From NCBI RefSeq assembly GCF_028369105.1, contig NZ_JAQNDO010000001.1:3998501-4062500 (forward strand): a stretch of 64,000 bases of DNA. Reading direction: 5' to 3'. The DNA comes from Polyangium mundeleinium. GTDB lineage: Bacteria > Myxococcota_A > Polyangia > Polyangiales > Polyangiaceae. Below, one piece after another: positions 25,274 through 34,844 of the stretch. The position numbers were made by a program, and so were the translations under genes. Every line of letters starts with the position of its first letter. Within the stretch, counting starts at the first letter, position 1. The notes below the pieces were generated by a model. That model was not told where the DNA came from. It saw only the letters and a list, made by a program, of their open reading frames with translations, and did no database searches.

Positions 25274-26053
25274 TCAGGCCGTATACCCGCCGTCGACCAC
25301 GATCTCGGCGCCCGTCACATACGAGCTCTCGTCCGAAGCGCACATCAAAATGGCCGCCGCGACCTCCCGCGCCGTGGCGAAGCGCTCGAACGGCGAGGTC
25401 TTCGCGAGCGCCGCGTAGGCGTCCCGCACGTCGCCGAGCTCCTTCACGAGCGCCTGGAAAAACGGCTGCTTCTCCCACATCGGCGTCTCCACGCCCGCGG
25501 GCAGCACGGCGTTCACCCGGATCCGGTGCGGCGCGCCTTCGAGCGCCGCCACCTTCGTCAGCATCACCACGGCGGCCTTGCTCGCGCAATACGCGCCCGC
25601 GCCCGCGCTCGCCTTCTTGCCGGAGGCGCTCGCCACATTGACGATGCTGCCGCCGCCGCCGCGCATCACGCGGATCCCCCGCTGCGTGCCAAGGAAAACG
25701 CTGTCGAGGTTCACCGAGACGACGCGCCGGAAATCGGCGAGCGTGCTCTCGGCGAGCGTGCTGCTCGACGCGACGCCCGCGTTGTTCACCAGGATATCGA
25801 TCCTGCCCCAGCCCGCGAGCACGCGGTCCGTGACCGACTCCCAATCCGCCTCGTCTGTCGCGTCGAGCTCCAGCGCGAGCGCCTGGCCGCCGCGCGTCGC
25901 GATGCGCGTGGCCGCCGCCTCCGCCGCGGCGACGTCGATATCGGTGACGACCACCCGCGCGCCCTCCTCCGCGAAGAGCTCCGCCGTCGCCTGCCCGATG
26001 CCCGACCCCGCGCCCGTCACGAGCGCCACCTTGCCTGCGATGCGTCCTGCCAT
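25274..26053 (-). CDS. Short-chain dehydrogenase/reductase
   Basis: 259 aa from ATG 26053. Classical SDR with TGAGSGIG (cofactor), NNAG, the catalytic Ser in NVASASG, YCASK (Tyr-x3-Lys) and a C-terminal [19 protein letters not shown], as in FabG-like and sugar/alcohol dehydrogenases. Asp in VVVTDID suggests NAD rather than NADP. It is divergent (144 bp) from an acyl-CoA synthetase, so a lipid-metabolism role is reasonable. Substrate not determinable. Confidence 0.87.
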   Translation of the reverse strand: MAGRIAGKVALVTGAGSGIGQATAELFAEEGARVVVTDIDVAAAEAAATRIATRGGQALALELDATDEADWESVTDRVLAGWGRIDILVNNAGVASSSTLAESTLADFRRVVSVNLDSVFLGTQRGIRVMRGGGGSIVNVASASGKKASAGAGAYCASKAAVVMLTKVAALEGAPHRIRVNAVLPAGVETPMWEKQPFFQALVKELGDVRDAYAALAKTSPFERFATAREVAAAILMCASDESSYVTGAEIVVDGGYTA

Positions 26054-26197
26054 GGTGCCCCGAGCCATCATCCGCGGCCGGGCGCGTCTCGTCAACCGCC
26101 GAGCACCCCGGGCACCCTCGCGAGACGCCCAGGACGCACGTTTCGTGCGTGCGTTTCATCTCCCGGGCGCGCCCGCCTCGTGCCACCATGCCGCGTC

Positions 26198-27841
26198 ATG
26201 ACCGCCGTTCTCTCCTACACGCACGGCACGAGCGCGACGCCGCTGCTCGGCGAGACCATCGGGGAAAACCTGCGCCGCACGGCGTCGCGGTACCCGGACC
26301 GAGAGGCCCTCGTCGTCCGCTCGCAGGGCGTGCGGTGGACGTACGCCGAGCTGTGGGAGGCGACGACGCGGGTCGCGCGGGGCCTCGTCGCGTTCGGCGT
26401 GAAGCGGGGCGATCGTGTGGGGCTCTGGTCGCCGAACCGATTCGAATGGGTGGTCCTCCAGTACGCCGCGGCGCGCGTCGGCGCCATTCTCGTGAACGTC
26501 AATCCCGCATACAAGACGGCGGAGCTCGAATACGCATTGCGGAAATCGGGCGTGTCGGTGCTGTTCGCAGCGCGCAGGTTCCGGACGACGAGTTACGTGG
26601 AGATGATCGCCGAGGTCCGCCCGCGCCTCGCGGAGCTCAGGCTCGTGCTGATCCTCGACGACGACTGGAAGATGATCGTGGAGGCAGGCGGGCACGTGAG
26701 CGACGACGCGCTCGCCGAGCGCGAGGCGGAGCTCTCGTTCGACGACCCGATCAACATCCAGTACACGTCGGGCACGACGGGTTTTCCCAAGGGCGCGACG
26801 CTCTCGCACCACAACGTGCTGAACAACGGGTTTTTCGTGGGCGAGGCCCTCGGCTACGGCCCGGACGATCGGGTCTGCATTCCCGTGCCGTTTTACCATT
26901 GCTTTGGCATGGTGATGGGAAACCTCGCGTGTACGTCGCACGGGTCGACGATGGTGATCCCGGGCGAGGCGTTTGATCCGCTCGCCGTACTGGAGGCGGT
27001 CGAGGCCGAGAAGTGCACGTCGCTCTACGGCGTGCCGACGATGTTCATCGCGGAGCTCGATCACCCGCGGTTCAAGGAGTTCGACCTGCGCTCGCTCCGC
27101 ACCGGGATCATGGCGGGATCGCCGTGCCCGGTGGAGGTCATGCGGCGTGTGGTCTCGCAGATGCACATGCGCGAGGTGACGATCTGTTACGGGATGACCG
27201 AGACCTCGCCCGTCTCCACGCAAAGCGCGATGGTCGATCCCGAGGACAAACGCGTCGGCACTGTGGGCCGCGTGCACCCGCACGTGGAGGTCAAGATCGT
27301 CGACCCGAAGACGGGCACGGTGCTGCCGCGTGGCGCCGCCGGCGAACTCTGCACGCGCGGCTACAGCGTGATGCTCGGCTACTGGGGCGACGAGGAGGCC
27401 ACGCGCGTGTCGATCGACGCGGGCCGGTGGATGCATACCGGGGATCTCGCGACGATCGACGCGGCGGGATACGTGAACATCGTCGGCCGCATCAAGGACA
27501 TGATCATCCGCGGCGGCGAGAACGTGTATCCGCGCGAGATCGAGGAGTATTTGCACCTCCACCCGCGCGTGAGCGAGGCCCAGGTGATCGGGGTGCCGAG
27601 CGCGAAATACGGCGAGGAGATCATGGCCTGGGTCCGGCCGAAGCCGGGTGAGGCGGTGACCGAGGCCGAGCTCGTCGAGTTTTGCAAAGGAAAGATCGCG
27701 ACCTTCAAGATCCCCCGTTACTGGAAGATCGTGGACGAATTCCCCATGACGGTGACGGGGAAGGTGCAAAAGTTCCGGATGCGCGAGGTGGCGGTGGGTG
27801 AGCTCGGGCTCGAACTCGCGTCGCGGATGGAGACCGCCTGA
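26198..27841 (+). CDS. Acyl-CoA synthetase (AMP-forming)
   Basis: 547 aa. ATG 26198 starts the family's usual N-terminal segment ([20 protein letters not shown]). Adenylation motifs are intact: [18 protein letters not shown] (P-loop), [27 protein letters not shown] and, near the C terminus, the catalytic Lys in [13 protein letters not shown]. The order and length match medium/long-chain fatty acyl-CoA ligases of the FadD/ACSF2 type. It converts a carboxylate, ATP and CoA to acyl-CoA, AMP and PPi. Probably feeds beta-oxidation or lipid synthesis together with the divergent SDR. Confidence 0.88.
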   Translation: MTAVLSYTHGTSATPLLGETIGENLRRTASRYPDREALVVRSQGVRWTYAELWEATTRVARGLVAFGVKRGDRVGLWSPNRFEWVVLQYAAARVGAILVNVNPAYKTAELEYALRKSGVSVLFAARRFRTTSYVEMIAEVRPRLAELRLVLILDDDWKMIVEAGGHVSDDALAEREAELSFDDPINIQYTSGTTGFPKGATLSHHNVLNNGFFVGEALGYGPDDRVCIPVPFYHCFGMVMGNLACTSHGSTMVIPGEAFDPLAVLEAVEAEKCTSLYGVPTMFIAELDHPRFKEFDLRSLRTGIMAGSPCPVEVMRRVVSQMHMREVTICYGMTETSPVSTQSAMVDPEDKRVGTVGRVHPHVEVKIVDPKTGTVLPRGAAGELCTRGYSVMLGYWGDEEATRVSIDAGRWMHTGDLATIDAAGYVNIVGRIKDMIIRGGENVYPREIEEYLHLHPRVSEAQVIGVPSAKYGEEIMAWVRPKPGEAVTEAELVEFCKGKIATFKIPRYWKIVDEFPMTVTGKVQKFRMREVAVGELGLELASRMETA

Positions 27842-27850
27842 GCCGCGGAA

Positions 27851-29728
27851 TCAGCCGCCGAGCTTCGCCCGGAGCTTGCTGATCGCGTCCTTGAGCTCCG
27901 TGTCCTCACGATAACAACACGGATCACGTTTGGCCGAGCAGGGGGCGTCCTTCACGATCAAGAGCTCATCGAGGGCAAGCCCGTCGCCCTCCTCGACCGC
28001 GCGGGCGAAGAGCGCGCGCTTGTCGGGACAAGCGGCCTTGCGCAGCTCGTACGCGACGCGCAGCGCGGGTGTGGCGCGGTCCAGGATGCCCGGCTTTCCG
28101 AGGATGTCCTGGGCGCGGCGGCTCGCCTTCGTGCCGCCGCGGGTGCGCACCACGTGGAAGAGGACGTCGAGGCCGCCGCTGCCAAGCTCATTTTCGAGCG
28201 CGTCGAAGACCTGATCCGACTCGGTGAAGCTCGTCTCGAAGCCGATGCCGGCGACGACCGCGCCGACGTCGCCGCGGAGCTCGCTTCCGGTGAGGCGCGA
28301 GGGATCGAGCTTCGCGAGCGCGAGAAAAGCCTTGGCCCCCGGCCGCCATTCCTTGCGGGAAGCCGCCCGCCGGAGCCGCTCGGTCCATTCCGTGGCGTCC
28401 GCGCCTTCGATGTCGGTCGGCACGTTCGCCGGGGCTGCTGCGGTCGACGTCGGCTCGGCGCTCGCCGTGGGCCCCGGGGTTTCTTTGGTTTCGGACGATC
28501 CCCCGCGGAGGAGGACCACGGCGAGCAGGAGTACCGCGAGCGCCGAGAGGCCCGAGGCGATCAAGATGAGCGAGCGCTTCGGGAGCTTGGGCGCAGGCGA
28601 GGCGGCGGCGTTTGCGGGCGTGGCCTCGGGGGCCTTCTCGGGCGCCTTGTCGAGCTCGCTCCCGAGCGCCTTTTCCGGGGCCTTCTCGGGCGCCACGGCC
28701 GCCTCGTCGAGCGCCGCGAGCACCTCGTTCGCCGAGGCGAACCTTTGATCCGGCTGCCGCGCGAGGAGCCGCATCACGACAGCCTCGATCCGCGGCGGCA
28801 CCTGGATCTCCGGCACGCGCGCCCGCATCGGCGGCGGATCCTCGCTGCGGATCTTCTTCAGGTGGAGCCCCGGATCGTGCTCCTCGAACGGGCGTTTGCC
28901 CGTGAACATCTCGTACATCACGACGCCGAGCGCATACAGATCCGAGCGCGCGTCGACGCCTTCCATGCCGCGCGCCGCCTCGGGCGCCATGTACGCGAAC
29001 GTCCCCATGACCATGCCCACGCCCGTCAGCGCCGGGCTCGGCTTCGCGTTCCGCCCCTGATCCGAGAGCAGCTCGACGCGCACCTTGGCGAGGCCAAAAT
29101 CGAGGAGTTTGACGGTGCCTTTTGCGTCGACGAGGATGTTCTGCGGCTTGACGTCGCGGTGCACGATGCTCTTTTCGTGCACGGCCCCGAGGGCCATGGC
29201 GAGCTGCCGGCTGATGGAGAGGGCACGATCGAAGGCGAGCGGACCCTCGTCGATGATGTCTTTCAGCGCCGTCCCCTCGACGAACTCCAGGATCAGAAAC
29301 TGCGAGCCGTCGTCGAGCTTGCCGAAATCGGTGGCGGCGACGACGTTCGGGTGGCTCACGTGCGCGCCCGCGATGGCCTCGCGCTCGAACCGCACCGAGA
29401 GCTCGACCATGCGGGCCATGTCCGGCCGGAGGACCTTGATGGCCACGCGCTTGCGCAGATGGACCTGCTCGCCGCGGTAGACCGCCCCCATGCCGCCATG
29501 CCCGATGAGCTCGTGCACGACGTACCGATCCGAGATGAGCTTTCCCACGAGCGACGCGAGCTCGTCCTGGAGCAGCGAGCCTGGCCCCCGCTCCTCAAGC
29601 ACCGAGCTCGAGATCAGCAGGGCGCTCGGCTCGCCGTCCGCGGCCGCCGCCGGCTGCGCGCGCGGTACGGTGACGGCGTCGTCGATGACCGAAGGGGACG
29701 GCCCGTCCGGCGGCGTGGATTTCGACAT
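27851..29728 (-). CDS. Membrane Ser/Thr protein kinase (PknB-type kinase domain)
   Basis: 625 aa. Kinase domain at about 67-330 with GHGGMGAVY (76-84), Lys98, HRDVKPQN (190-197), DFGLAK (210-215) and MAPEAARG. An Ala/Pro/Glu-rich segment with EKAPEKA repeats leads to one membrane helix (about 383-406). The C-terminal 190 residues are helical, with a Cys-rich end (CSAKRDPCCYRED), and would face the periplasm. It is monocistronic by layout. A clear TTGTCC-N18-TAGTCT pair ends 6 nt before the ATG, predicting a leaderless mRNA. Substrates unknown. Confidence 0.87.
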   Translation of the reverse strand: MSKSTPPDGPSPSVIDDAVTVPRAQPAAAADGEPSALLISSSVLEERGPGSLLQDELASLVGKLISDRYVVHELIGHGGMGAVYRGEQVHLRKRVAIKVLRPDMARMVELSVRFEREAIAGAHVSHPNVVAATDFGKLDDGSQFLILEFVEGTALKDIIDEGPLAFDRALSISRQLAMALGAVHEKSIVHRDVKPQNILVDAKGTVKLLDFGLAKVRVELLSDQGRNAKPSPALTGVGMVMGTFAYMAPEAARGMEGVDARSDLYALGVVMYEMFTGKRPFEEHDPGLHLKKIRSEDPPPMRARVPEIQVPPRIEAVVMRLLARQPDQRFASANEVLAALDEAAVAPEKAPEKALGSELDKAPEKAPEATPANAAASPAPKLPKRSLILIASGLSALAVLLLAVVLLRGGSSETKETPGPTASAEPTSTAAAPANVPTDIEGADATEWTERLRRAASRKEWRPGAKAFLALAKLDPSRLTGSELRGDVGAVVAGIGFETSFTESDQVFDALENELGSGGLDVLFHVVRTRGGTKASRRAQDILGKPGILDRATPALRVAYELRKAACPDKRALFARAVEEGDGLALDELLIVKDAPCSAKRDPCCYREDTELKDAISKLRAKLGG

Positions 29729-29734
29729 GCGCCG

Positions 29735-29764
29735 AGACTACCCGAGGTCGAGCGGTCCGGACAA
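29735..29764 (-). promoter_or_regulatory. Candidate leaderless promoter for the 27851-29728 kinase
   Basis: On the minus strand TTGTCC (29759-29764), 18 nt, TAGTCT (29735-29740), then CGGCGC and the ATG. No Shine-Dalgarno is present. Confidence 0.5.
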
Positions 29765-29805
29765 TGGACGCAAGCGGTCGGGATTCGTACGGCGCCGGAG
29801 TGATT

Positions 29806-30492
29806 TCAGGATCCGTACTTGACGCTGCAGCCGTAGGCGCGGGTGTCGGGCGTGGCCACGGGCTTGCCGGCGGCGAGGTCTTCGAGGGCCGCGTCGACGT
29901 GGTTCACGAGCTTGCCGTCCTTCGGCGACTCACCCTCGCCGTCGGGCGAGTTGTCGATGGCGCCGCGGTAGACGAGCGTGCCCTTCGCGTCGATCACGAA
30001 CATGTGGGGGGTGTTCGTCGCGCCATACAGGTGCCCGACCTTGCCCGTCTCGTCGGCGAGCACGGGGTTTTCCATGCCAAACGCCTTTCGCCCCTCGGCG
30101 ACGCGCTCCGCTCCGTGCCCCTGCTTGCCGGGCGCGCCCGAGTTGATCCCGAGCCAGACGACGCCCTTCTCGACGGCGCGCTTTGAATACCCCTTGAGCG
30201 AGCCCTTCGTGTGAGAGGCCTTGACGAACGGGCACTCGGGGTTGAACCACTCGAGGACCACGATCTTGCCGCGGTAGTCGGCGAGGTGGTGCGTCTTGCC
30301 CTCGTAGTCGGTGAGCGTGAAATCGGGGGCGGGCTTGCCGATCTCGGCGGCCGCAGCCGGTTTGTCCGAGGCAGCCGCCGCCGCCGCGGAGGTTTTTCCT
30401 TCGGGGGCCTTCGCCTCCGGCGCCGGGGCAGGGGCTTCCTTGTTGCAGGCGAGGAGGAGGAGCGGAAGGAGCAGGACGTGACGTAGGGTCAT
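29806..30492 (-). CDS. Thioredoxin-fold (peroxiredoxin-like) lipoprotein
   Basis: 228 aa from ATG 30492. Lipobox LLLAC, an Ala/Pro/Glu linker to about residue 52, then a redoxin domain: GKPAPDFTLTDYEGKTHHLA, VVLEWFNPECPFVKASHTKG, TPHMFVIDAKGTLVYRGAID. The usual active-site CxxC is replaced by PECPFVK with one Cys, as in AhpC/TSA-like and YneN-type proteins. The cis-Pro is present (NTPHMF). It probably reduces or senses peroxide or thiol state in the periplasm. Divergent from the MscS channel gene. Confidence 0.83.
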   Translation of the reverse strand: MTLRHVLLLPLLLLACNKEAPAPAPEAKAPEGKTSAAAAAASDKPAAAAEIGKPAPDFTLTDYEGKTHHLADYRGKIVVLEWFNPECPFVKASHTKGSLKGYSKRAVEKGVVWLGINSGAPGKQGHGAERVAEGRKAFGMENPVLADETGKVGHLYGATNTPHMFVIDAKGTLVYRGAIDNSPDGEGESPKDGKLVNHVDAALEDLAAGKPVATPDTRAYGCSVKYGS

Positions 30493-30578
30493 GCGGGCCA
30501 TCTTTCCACGCCCGGACGGGGGGGCAAGGATGTCCGGGCGATCTCGCTCCCGCAGAGCGCCATTTCTTCAGGGGTCTG

Positions 30579-32294
30579 GTGTACAGTGACGATGACAACA
30601 TGCCCTTGCCCCGGTTTTTTCCCGATCCAGTACCGAACAACGTAGCGCTGACCGCTGCGGCCACTGCCATCCTGCTCCTCGCGCCGCTCGCCCTGACCGC
30701 GTTCTTGCGGTGGGTCGTGCGCCAGGCGACGCAGTCGGTTCGCTCGAAGTCTGTCGAGAGTGCTGCCGAGCAGGTCCAGAAGTCGCTTCGCCTCGTGGCG
30801 ACGGTCCTTTCGCTGCTCGTCGTGGTGGGAGGCTGCGCGACGCTCGCCATTGCCATCATTCGGGACATCGATCTTCACCCGTGGGCGAACCGGTTCGTCG
30901 CGTACGCGAGCGTCCGCACGGGCCAGGATCTCCTCCACGGCGTGACGATCGTGGTCGCGGTCGCGGTCGGCTGGCTCGCGCTGCGGATTTTCTTCAAGTC
31001 GCTGCTCGACCGCATCCAAGCGAAGCTGCTCTCCGTCGCGGCGCTCGAGGGCCAGAAAGAGGAAATCCCGGTCCTGCGGCAGCGGGCCGCGAGCCTGGGG
31101 AACGTCGCGTTCCTCTACGGGCTGCACCGCCTCGGCAGCGAATCGCTGGGACTGCCGCAGAGCGTCCACTGGCTGCTCGACACGATTCTCTACGTGCTCC
31201 TCGTGGTGTGCGCGGCGCGGACGGTCTCGGGGATCGGCGTCCTGAGCCTCGAAGGAATCGACAACGTGGGCGCGGCCCGCCTCGAGAAATCGGCGCTGCA
31301 CATCTACTACACCGGCATCCGCAAGCTGCTCCCGCTCGCCAAGCGTATCCTGGAGGCGATCACCCACCTCGCGGCGGCGACGCTCGTCGTGCGGCAGTTC
31401 CAGACGCTCGAGGCCTTCGCGCCTTATGGTCCGCGCATCATCCGGCTCCTCGGGACCTTCCTCGCGGCCCGCGTCTTCGTCGAGCTCGCGCGCGTGGTCC
31501 TGGTCGAGGCATTCGTCGGCGAGAAGCGCGCGGAGGACGAGACCTCGAAGCACCGCGTGACGCTGGTCTATCTCCTCCAAAGCATCGTCACGTACGTCAT
31601 TCATTTCGGCGCGGCGCTGATCATGCTGGATCAGCTCGGCATCGACACGAAGCCATTCCTGGCCGGCGCGGGCATCGTGGGGCTGGCGGTGGGGCTCGGC
31701 GCGCAGAAGCTCGTCAACGACATGGTGAGCGGCTTCTTCATTCTGTTCGAGGGGCACCTGCTCAAGGACGATTACGTGCGCATCGGGGACTGCGAGGGGA
31801 CGGTCGACTCGGTTCAGCTCCGGGTCACGATGATCCGCGATGGCTTCGGCCGGATGTTCACGTTCCGGAATGGTGACATCGGAACGATCATCAACTTTTC
31901 ACGTGACTACGTGCACGCGGTCGTGGACGTGGTCGTGGATCTCCACGTGAATTTGAACCAGGTGTTCGAAGCGCTGGTGGAGGCCGGCAGGCGCCTCGGG
32001 GAGGCGCATCCCGATCGCGTCCTCGACAAGCTGGTCGTTCGTGGCGTGACGCAGATCGCGCAGAACGGCATCGTGGTTCGCGTCGCCGTCAAGCTCACGC
32101 CCGGGGATCCGGATCCGATGCCCCGGATCCTGCGCAAGTTCATCAAGGAGGTGTTTGACGAGCGCCAAATCCACCTCGCGAACGCGGCGCAGATCGCCGT
32201 CGTGCTGACGAACGACGCCGCCGAGGCCGGTCGAGCGCCCGGAAAGCCGCGCCGCGCGGGGATCGAATTCGAGGCACTGCCGCCCGCGCCCTGA
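30579..32294 (+). CDS. MscS-family mechanosensitive ion channel
   Basis: 571 aa from GTG 30579, which has AGGGG 4 nt upstream; ATG 30600 is an alternative. Several membrane helices at about 20-45, 68-90, 112-130, 195-215 and 280-310 precede the MscS core at about 335-540. The pore-lining helix and following loop are recognisable: LAGAGIVGLAVGLGAQKLVN, then GFFILFEGHLLKDDYVRIGD and a beta domain (VTMIRDGFGRMFTFRNGDIG). Such channels open on membrane tension during osmotic downshock. The N-terminal half is longer than in E. coli MscS, as in YnaI/YbdG-type channels. Confidence 0.87.
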   Translation: MYSDDDNMPLPRFFPDPVPNNVALTAAATAILLLAPLALTAFLRWVVRQATQSVRSKSVESAAEQVQKSLRLVATVLSLLVVVGGCATLAIAIIRDIDLHPWANRFVAYASVRTGQDLLHGVTIVVAVAVGWLALRIFFKSLLDRIQAKLLSVAALEGQKEEIPVLRQRAASLGNVAFLYGLHRLGSESLGLPQSVHWLLDTILYVLLVVCAARTVSGIGVLSLEGIDNVGAARLEKSALHIYYTGIRKLLPLAKRILEAITHLAAATLVVRQFQTLEAFAPYGPRIIRLLGTFLAARVFVELARVVLVEAFVGEKRAEDETSKHRVTLVYLLQSIVTYVIHFGAALIMLDQLGIDTKPFLAGAGIVGLAVGLGAQKLVNDMVSGFFILFEGHLLKDDYVRIGDCEGTVDSVQLRVTMIRDGFGRMFTFRNGDIGTIINFSRDYVHAVVDVVVDLHVNLNQVFEALVEAGRRLGEAHPDRVLDKLVVRGVTQIAQNGIVVRVAVKLTPGDPDPMPRILRKFIKEVFDERQIHLANAAQIAVVLTNDAAEAGRAPGKPRRAGIEFEALPPAP

Positions 32295-32330
32295 CGAACG
32301 GGCCGCGCCGAGCACGTGCGCCTCGCCGTT

Positions 32331-32792
32331 TCAGGTCCCGGTGGGCAAGAGCTCGCCGGGGCCGGTGCGCTCGGAGTCCGCCGGGCGGTGGGAGGCGAGC
32401 CACGCGCGGGCCTCCGCCTCGGTCGCGACGAACGTCACGGGGAAGGAGAAGCGGCTCGGCAGGATGTGGGTGCCGGCGGTGAGGACCATCGACATCGCAA
32501 TGCGGATCGGGAACGACGCGCCGAAAATGGCGCCGGCGACGACCGGAATACGCTCGGTGGAGCCCCGCAAGAAGACCTGGCGCACGCGCTCGCCCGAGGT
32601 GGCGTACCGCGAGACGTCGAGCATCGAGAGCAGGGGGCCGTGCCTGCGGCCGATGTCGTAGATCCGGTCGATGATCCTCTGGGCCTCTTCGACGGAGAGG
32701 GAGCCATCGAGCACGGTGCAGATCTGGTTCGGGGCCTCGAAACGCAAGCGGTGCAGCCCGAACCGCTCTTCGAATGACGACGATGTGCTCAT
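32331..32792 (-). CDS. Small STAS/SpoIIAA-like protein of unknown function
   Basis: 153 aa. ATG 32792 has GGGGAGG 6 nt upstream, so longer frames are rejected. The fold pattern (ICTVLDGSLSVEEAQRIIDR, HGPLLSMLDVSRYATSGER, VAGAIFGASFPIRIAMSMVL, PVTFVATEAEARAWLASHR) resembles STAS or SpoIIAA-like proteins, common and mostly uncharacterised in myxobacteria. Cytoplasmic. No phosphorylation-site Ser can be assigned with confidence. The 240 bp to the next, divergent gene show no gene. Confidence 0.65.
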   Translation of the reverse strand: MSTSSSFEERFGLHRLRFEAPNQICTVLDGSLSVEEAQRIIDRIYDIGRRHGPLLSMLDVSRYATSGERVRQVFLRGSTERIPVVAGAIFGASFPIRIAMSMVLTAGTHILPSRFSFPVTFVATEAEARAWLASHRPADSERTGPGELLPTGT

Positions 32793-33032
32793 GACGCGCC
32801 TCCCCGGTTCGACCGACTCCGCGATCCCCTTTGCAACGACCGATCCAGCCCCCTTCAGCCGCGATGAATCGAATCCTTTCATGGAGTTGTGGTGTCGGCC
32901 TTCGCGTGGGCGCCGTTGCACCGGGGAAAGGGGGCCCCGCCGCTCTTGCGAGGATGCAATTCTCGGTATGACGCGATGCGTTGTCCTGGACGGTGGAAAT
33001 CGGATGACAGGCGCGGGGGCGGCGGCTTAGAC

Positions 33033-33620
33033 ATGCGTTCCATGCGAACGGTCTTTGGGTTGAGCGTCATCTTTTTGTGTCTCGCCGGATCAGCCTGTGG
33101 GGCGAAGGTCGTCGTGGATACACCCGGCGAGGGCGGGGGCAGCGGCGTCGGCGGCGGGAGTTCGTCGAGCTCGGGGCCCTCGACGTGCACGTCCGGCGAG
33201 GTGGAGTCGTGTTATTCGGGTCCCGCGGGCGTGATCGACGTGGGGGTCTGCCAGAGCGGCATCCGTATCTGCTCGGCGACCGGCACGTTCGGCGCATGCC
33301 AGGGTGAGACGCTCCCGTCCACCGAGCTCTGCGGCAATGGCCTCGACGAGGATTGCAACGGCGTCGTGGACGACCCTGCGCTCTGCAATGGCAATTGCGT
33401 GGGCTGCGCCGAGTACATCTCGGCTCCCTCCCTCGTCCTTTGCCCCAATTCCCAGCTCTTGTACAAGGAGCTCTTTGGGTGCCTCTGCGCCGGGAACTGC
33501 GCCGTCTCCTGCAGCGCAAACCTCTGCGTCGGTAGCGAGCCCGGGCAGTCGTGCCTCAATTGCGCGACCGACGTGAACGGCTGTGGCAACGAGTTCTCCG
33601 CATGCGCGAACGATATCTGA
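33033..33620 (+). CDS. Small Cys-rich lipoprotein with one MopE-type repeat
   Basis: 195 aa. ATG 33033 (or 33042) gives a signal with lipobox LAGSAC, a Gly/Ser linker, then one motif of the MopE copper-binding type: ACQGETLPSTELCGNGLDED followed by CNGVVDD. The rest holds about 15 further Cys in regularly spaced pairs. Likely an extracellular disulfide-bonded surface protein. A second protein of this kind lies at 60087. Metal binding is inferred from the family. Confidence 0.72.
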   Translation: MRSMRTVFGLSVIFLCLAGSACGAKVVVDTPGEGGGSGVGGGSSSSSGPSTCTSGEVESCYSGPAGVIDVGVCQSGIRICSATGTFGACQGETLPSTELCGNGLDEDCNGVVDDPALCNGNCVGCAEYISAPSLVLCPNSQLLYKELFGCLCAGNCAVSCSANLCVGSEPGQSCLNCATDVNGCGNEFSACANDI

Positions 33621-33633
33621 TCCCGGCGCGCGC

Positions 33634-34809
33634 TCACGCTTCCGGTGTGAAGACGACGCGCATGCAACCGTCCCGTTTTTTCTTGAACGTGTCGTACGCC
33701 TCTTGCCCATCCGCGAGGCGGGCGCGGTGGGTGATGAGGTAACTCGGGTCGATCTCGCCTTTTCGGATGTGCTCGAGCAGGCGCGGGATGTACCGCTGGC
33801 CGTGCTGCTGGCCCATCTTCAGCGTGAGCCCCTTGTTCATCGCGGCGCCCATGGGGAATTTGTCCACGAATCCGCCGTAGACGCCCATGATCGAGACGGT
33901 GCCGCCCTTGCGGCACGCGAGGATGGCCTGGCGCAGGACCGTCGGCCGGTCGGTCTCCAGGCGAACGGCCTGCTTGACCCGGTCGTAGGCGTAGTCAATC
34001 CCCGTCCCGTGCGCCTCCATGCCGACGCAATCGATGCACGCGTCGGGGCCGCGGCCGCCGGTCATCTCGCGGAGGGCCTCGCGCACGTCGACCTGCTCGT
34101 AATCGAGGATCTCCGCGCCCGCACGGTCCCGGGCCATGGCCAGCCGCTCGGGGAAGCGGTCGATCGCGATGACGCGCTCGGCGCCGAGCAGGTAGGCGCT
34201 GAGGATGGCCATTTGCCCGACGCCGCCGCAGCCCCATACGGCCACGACGTCACCGCGCTGGATGTTGCAGAGGTCGGCGCCCATGTACCCCGTGGGCAGG
34301 GCGTCCGAGGCGAAGAGGACGCGCTCGTCGGGCAGGCCCTCGGGCACCTCGAATGCATTCGTGTCGGCGAACGGCACGCGCACGTAGGTCGCGTGGCTGC
34401 CTGCGAAGCCGCCGAAGGCGTGCGAGTAGCCATAGATGCCCGCGGTCGGGTAGCCATAGAGTTTGTCGAGGAACTCGGGCTTCGGGTTCGTGTTGTCGCA
34501 GAGCGAGTACTGCTCGGTCTGGCAGAAGTAGCAATGGCCGCAGCCGATGATCGAGTCGACGACGACGCGCATGCCGGGGCGGAGTTTTTTCACTTCGGTC
34601 GCGACCTCGACGACCTCGCCGATGAACTCGTGGCCGATGATGTCGCCTTGCCGCATCGTGGGCACGTATCCATCGAGCAGGTGCAGATCCGAGCCGCATA
34701 CGCTCGACATGGTGACGCGCAGGAGGGCGTCGTGCGGGCCGAGGATCTCGGGATCGGGGACGGTCTCGACCCCGACGCGGTTCACGCCTTGATAACAGAG
34801 CGCCTGCAT
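33634..34809 (-). CDS. Zinc-dependent alcohol dehydrogenase, formaldehyde-dehydrogenase-like
   Basis: 391 aa. ATG 34809 (MQALCYQG) is chosen because AAGGAG lies 8 nt upstream; ATG 34815 would leave only 2 nt. The medium-chain dehydrogenase pattern is complete: VCGSDLH and GHEFIGEV (catalytic zinc), GCGHCYFCQTEQYSLC (structural zinc), VWGCGGVGQMAI (cofactor) and IAIDR. The insertion around CIDCVGMEAHG and the GHAFGGFAGSHATYVRVP-like region point to glutathione-independent formaldehyde dehydrogenases and relatives. It follows the SRPBCC gene by 35 bp and is probably in one transcript with it. Confidence 0.86.
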   Translation of the reverse strand: MQALCYQGVNRVGVETVPDPEILGPHDALLRVTMSSVCGSDLHLLDGYVPTMRQGDIIGHEFIGEVVEVATEVKKLRPGMRVVVDSIIGCGHCYFCQTEQYSLCDNTNPKPEFLDKLYGYPTAGIYGYSHAFGGFAGSHATYVRVPFADTNAFEVPEGLPDERVLFASDALPTGYMGADLCNIQRGDVVAVWGCGGVGQMAILSAYLLGAERVIAIDRFPERLAMARDRAGAEILDYEQVDVREALREMTGGRGPDACIDCVGMEAHGTGIDYAYDRVKQAVRLETDRPTVLRQAILACRKGGTVSIMGVYGGFVDKFPMGAAMNKGLTLKMGQQHGQRYIPRLLEHIRKGEIDPSYLITHRARLADGQEAYDTFKKKRDGCMRVVFTPEA

Positions 34810-34844
34810 GATCATGTCTCCTTCGTCGTCCGTGGGTCCCGGCG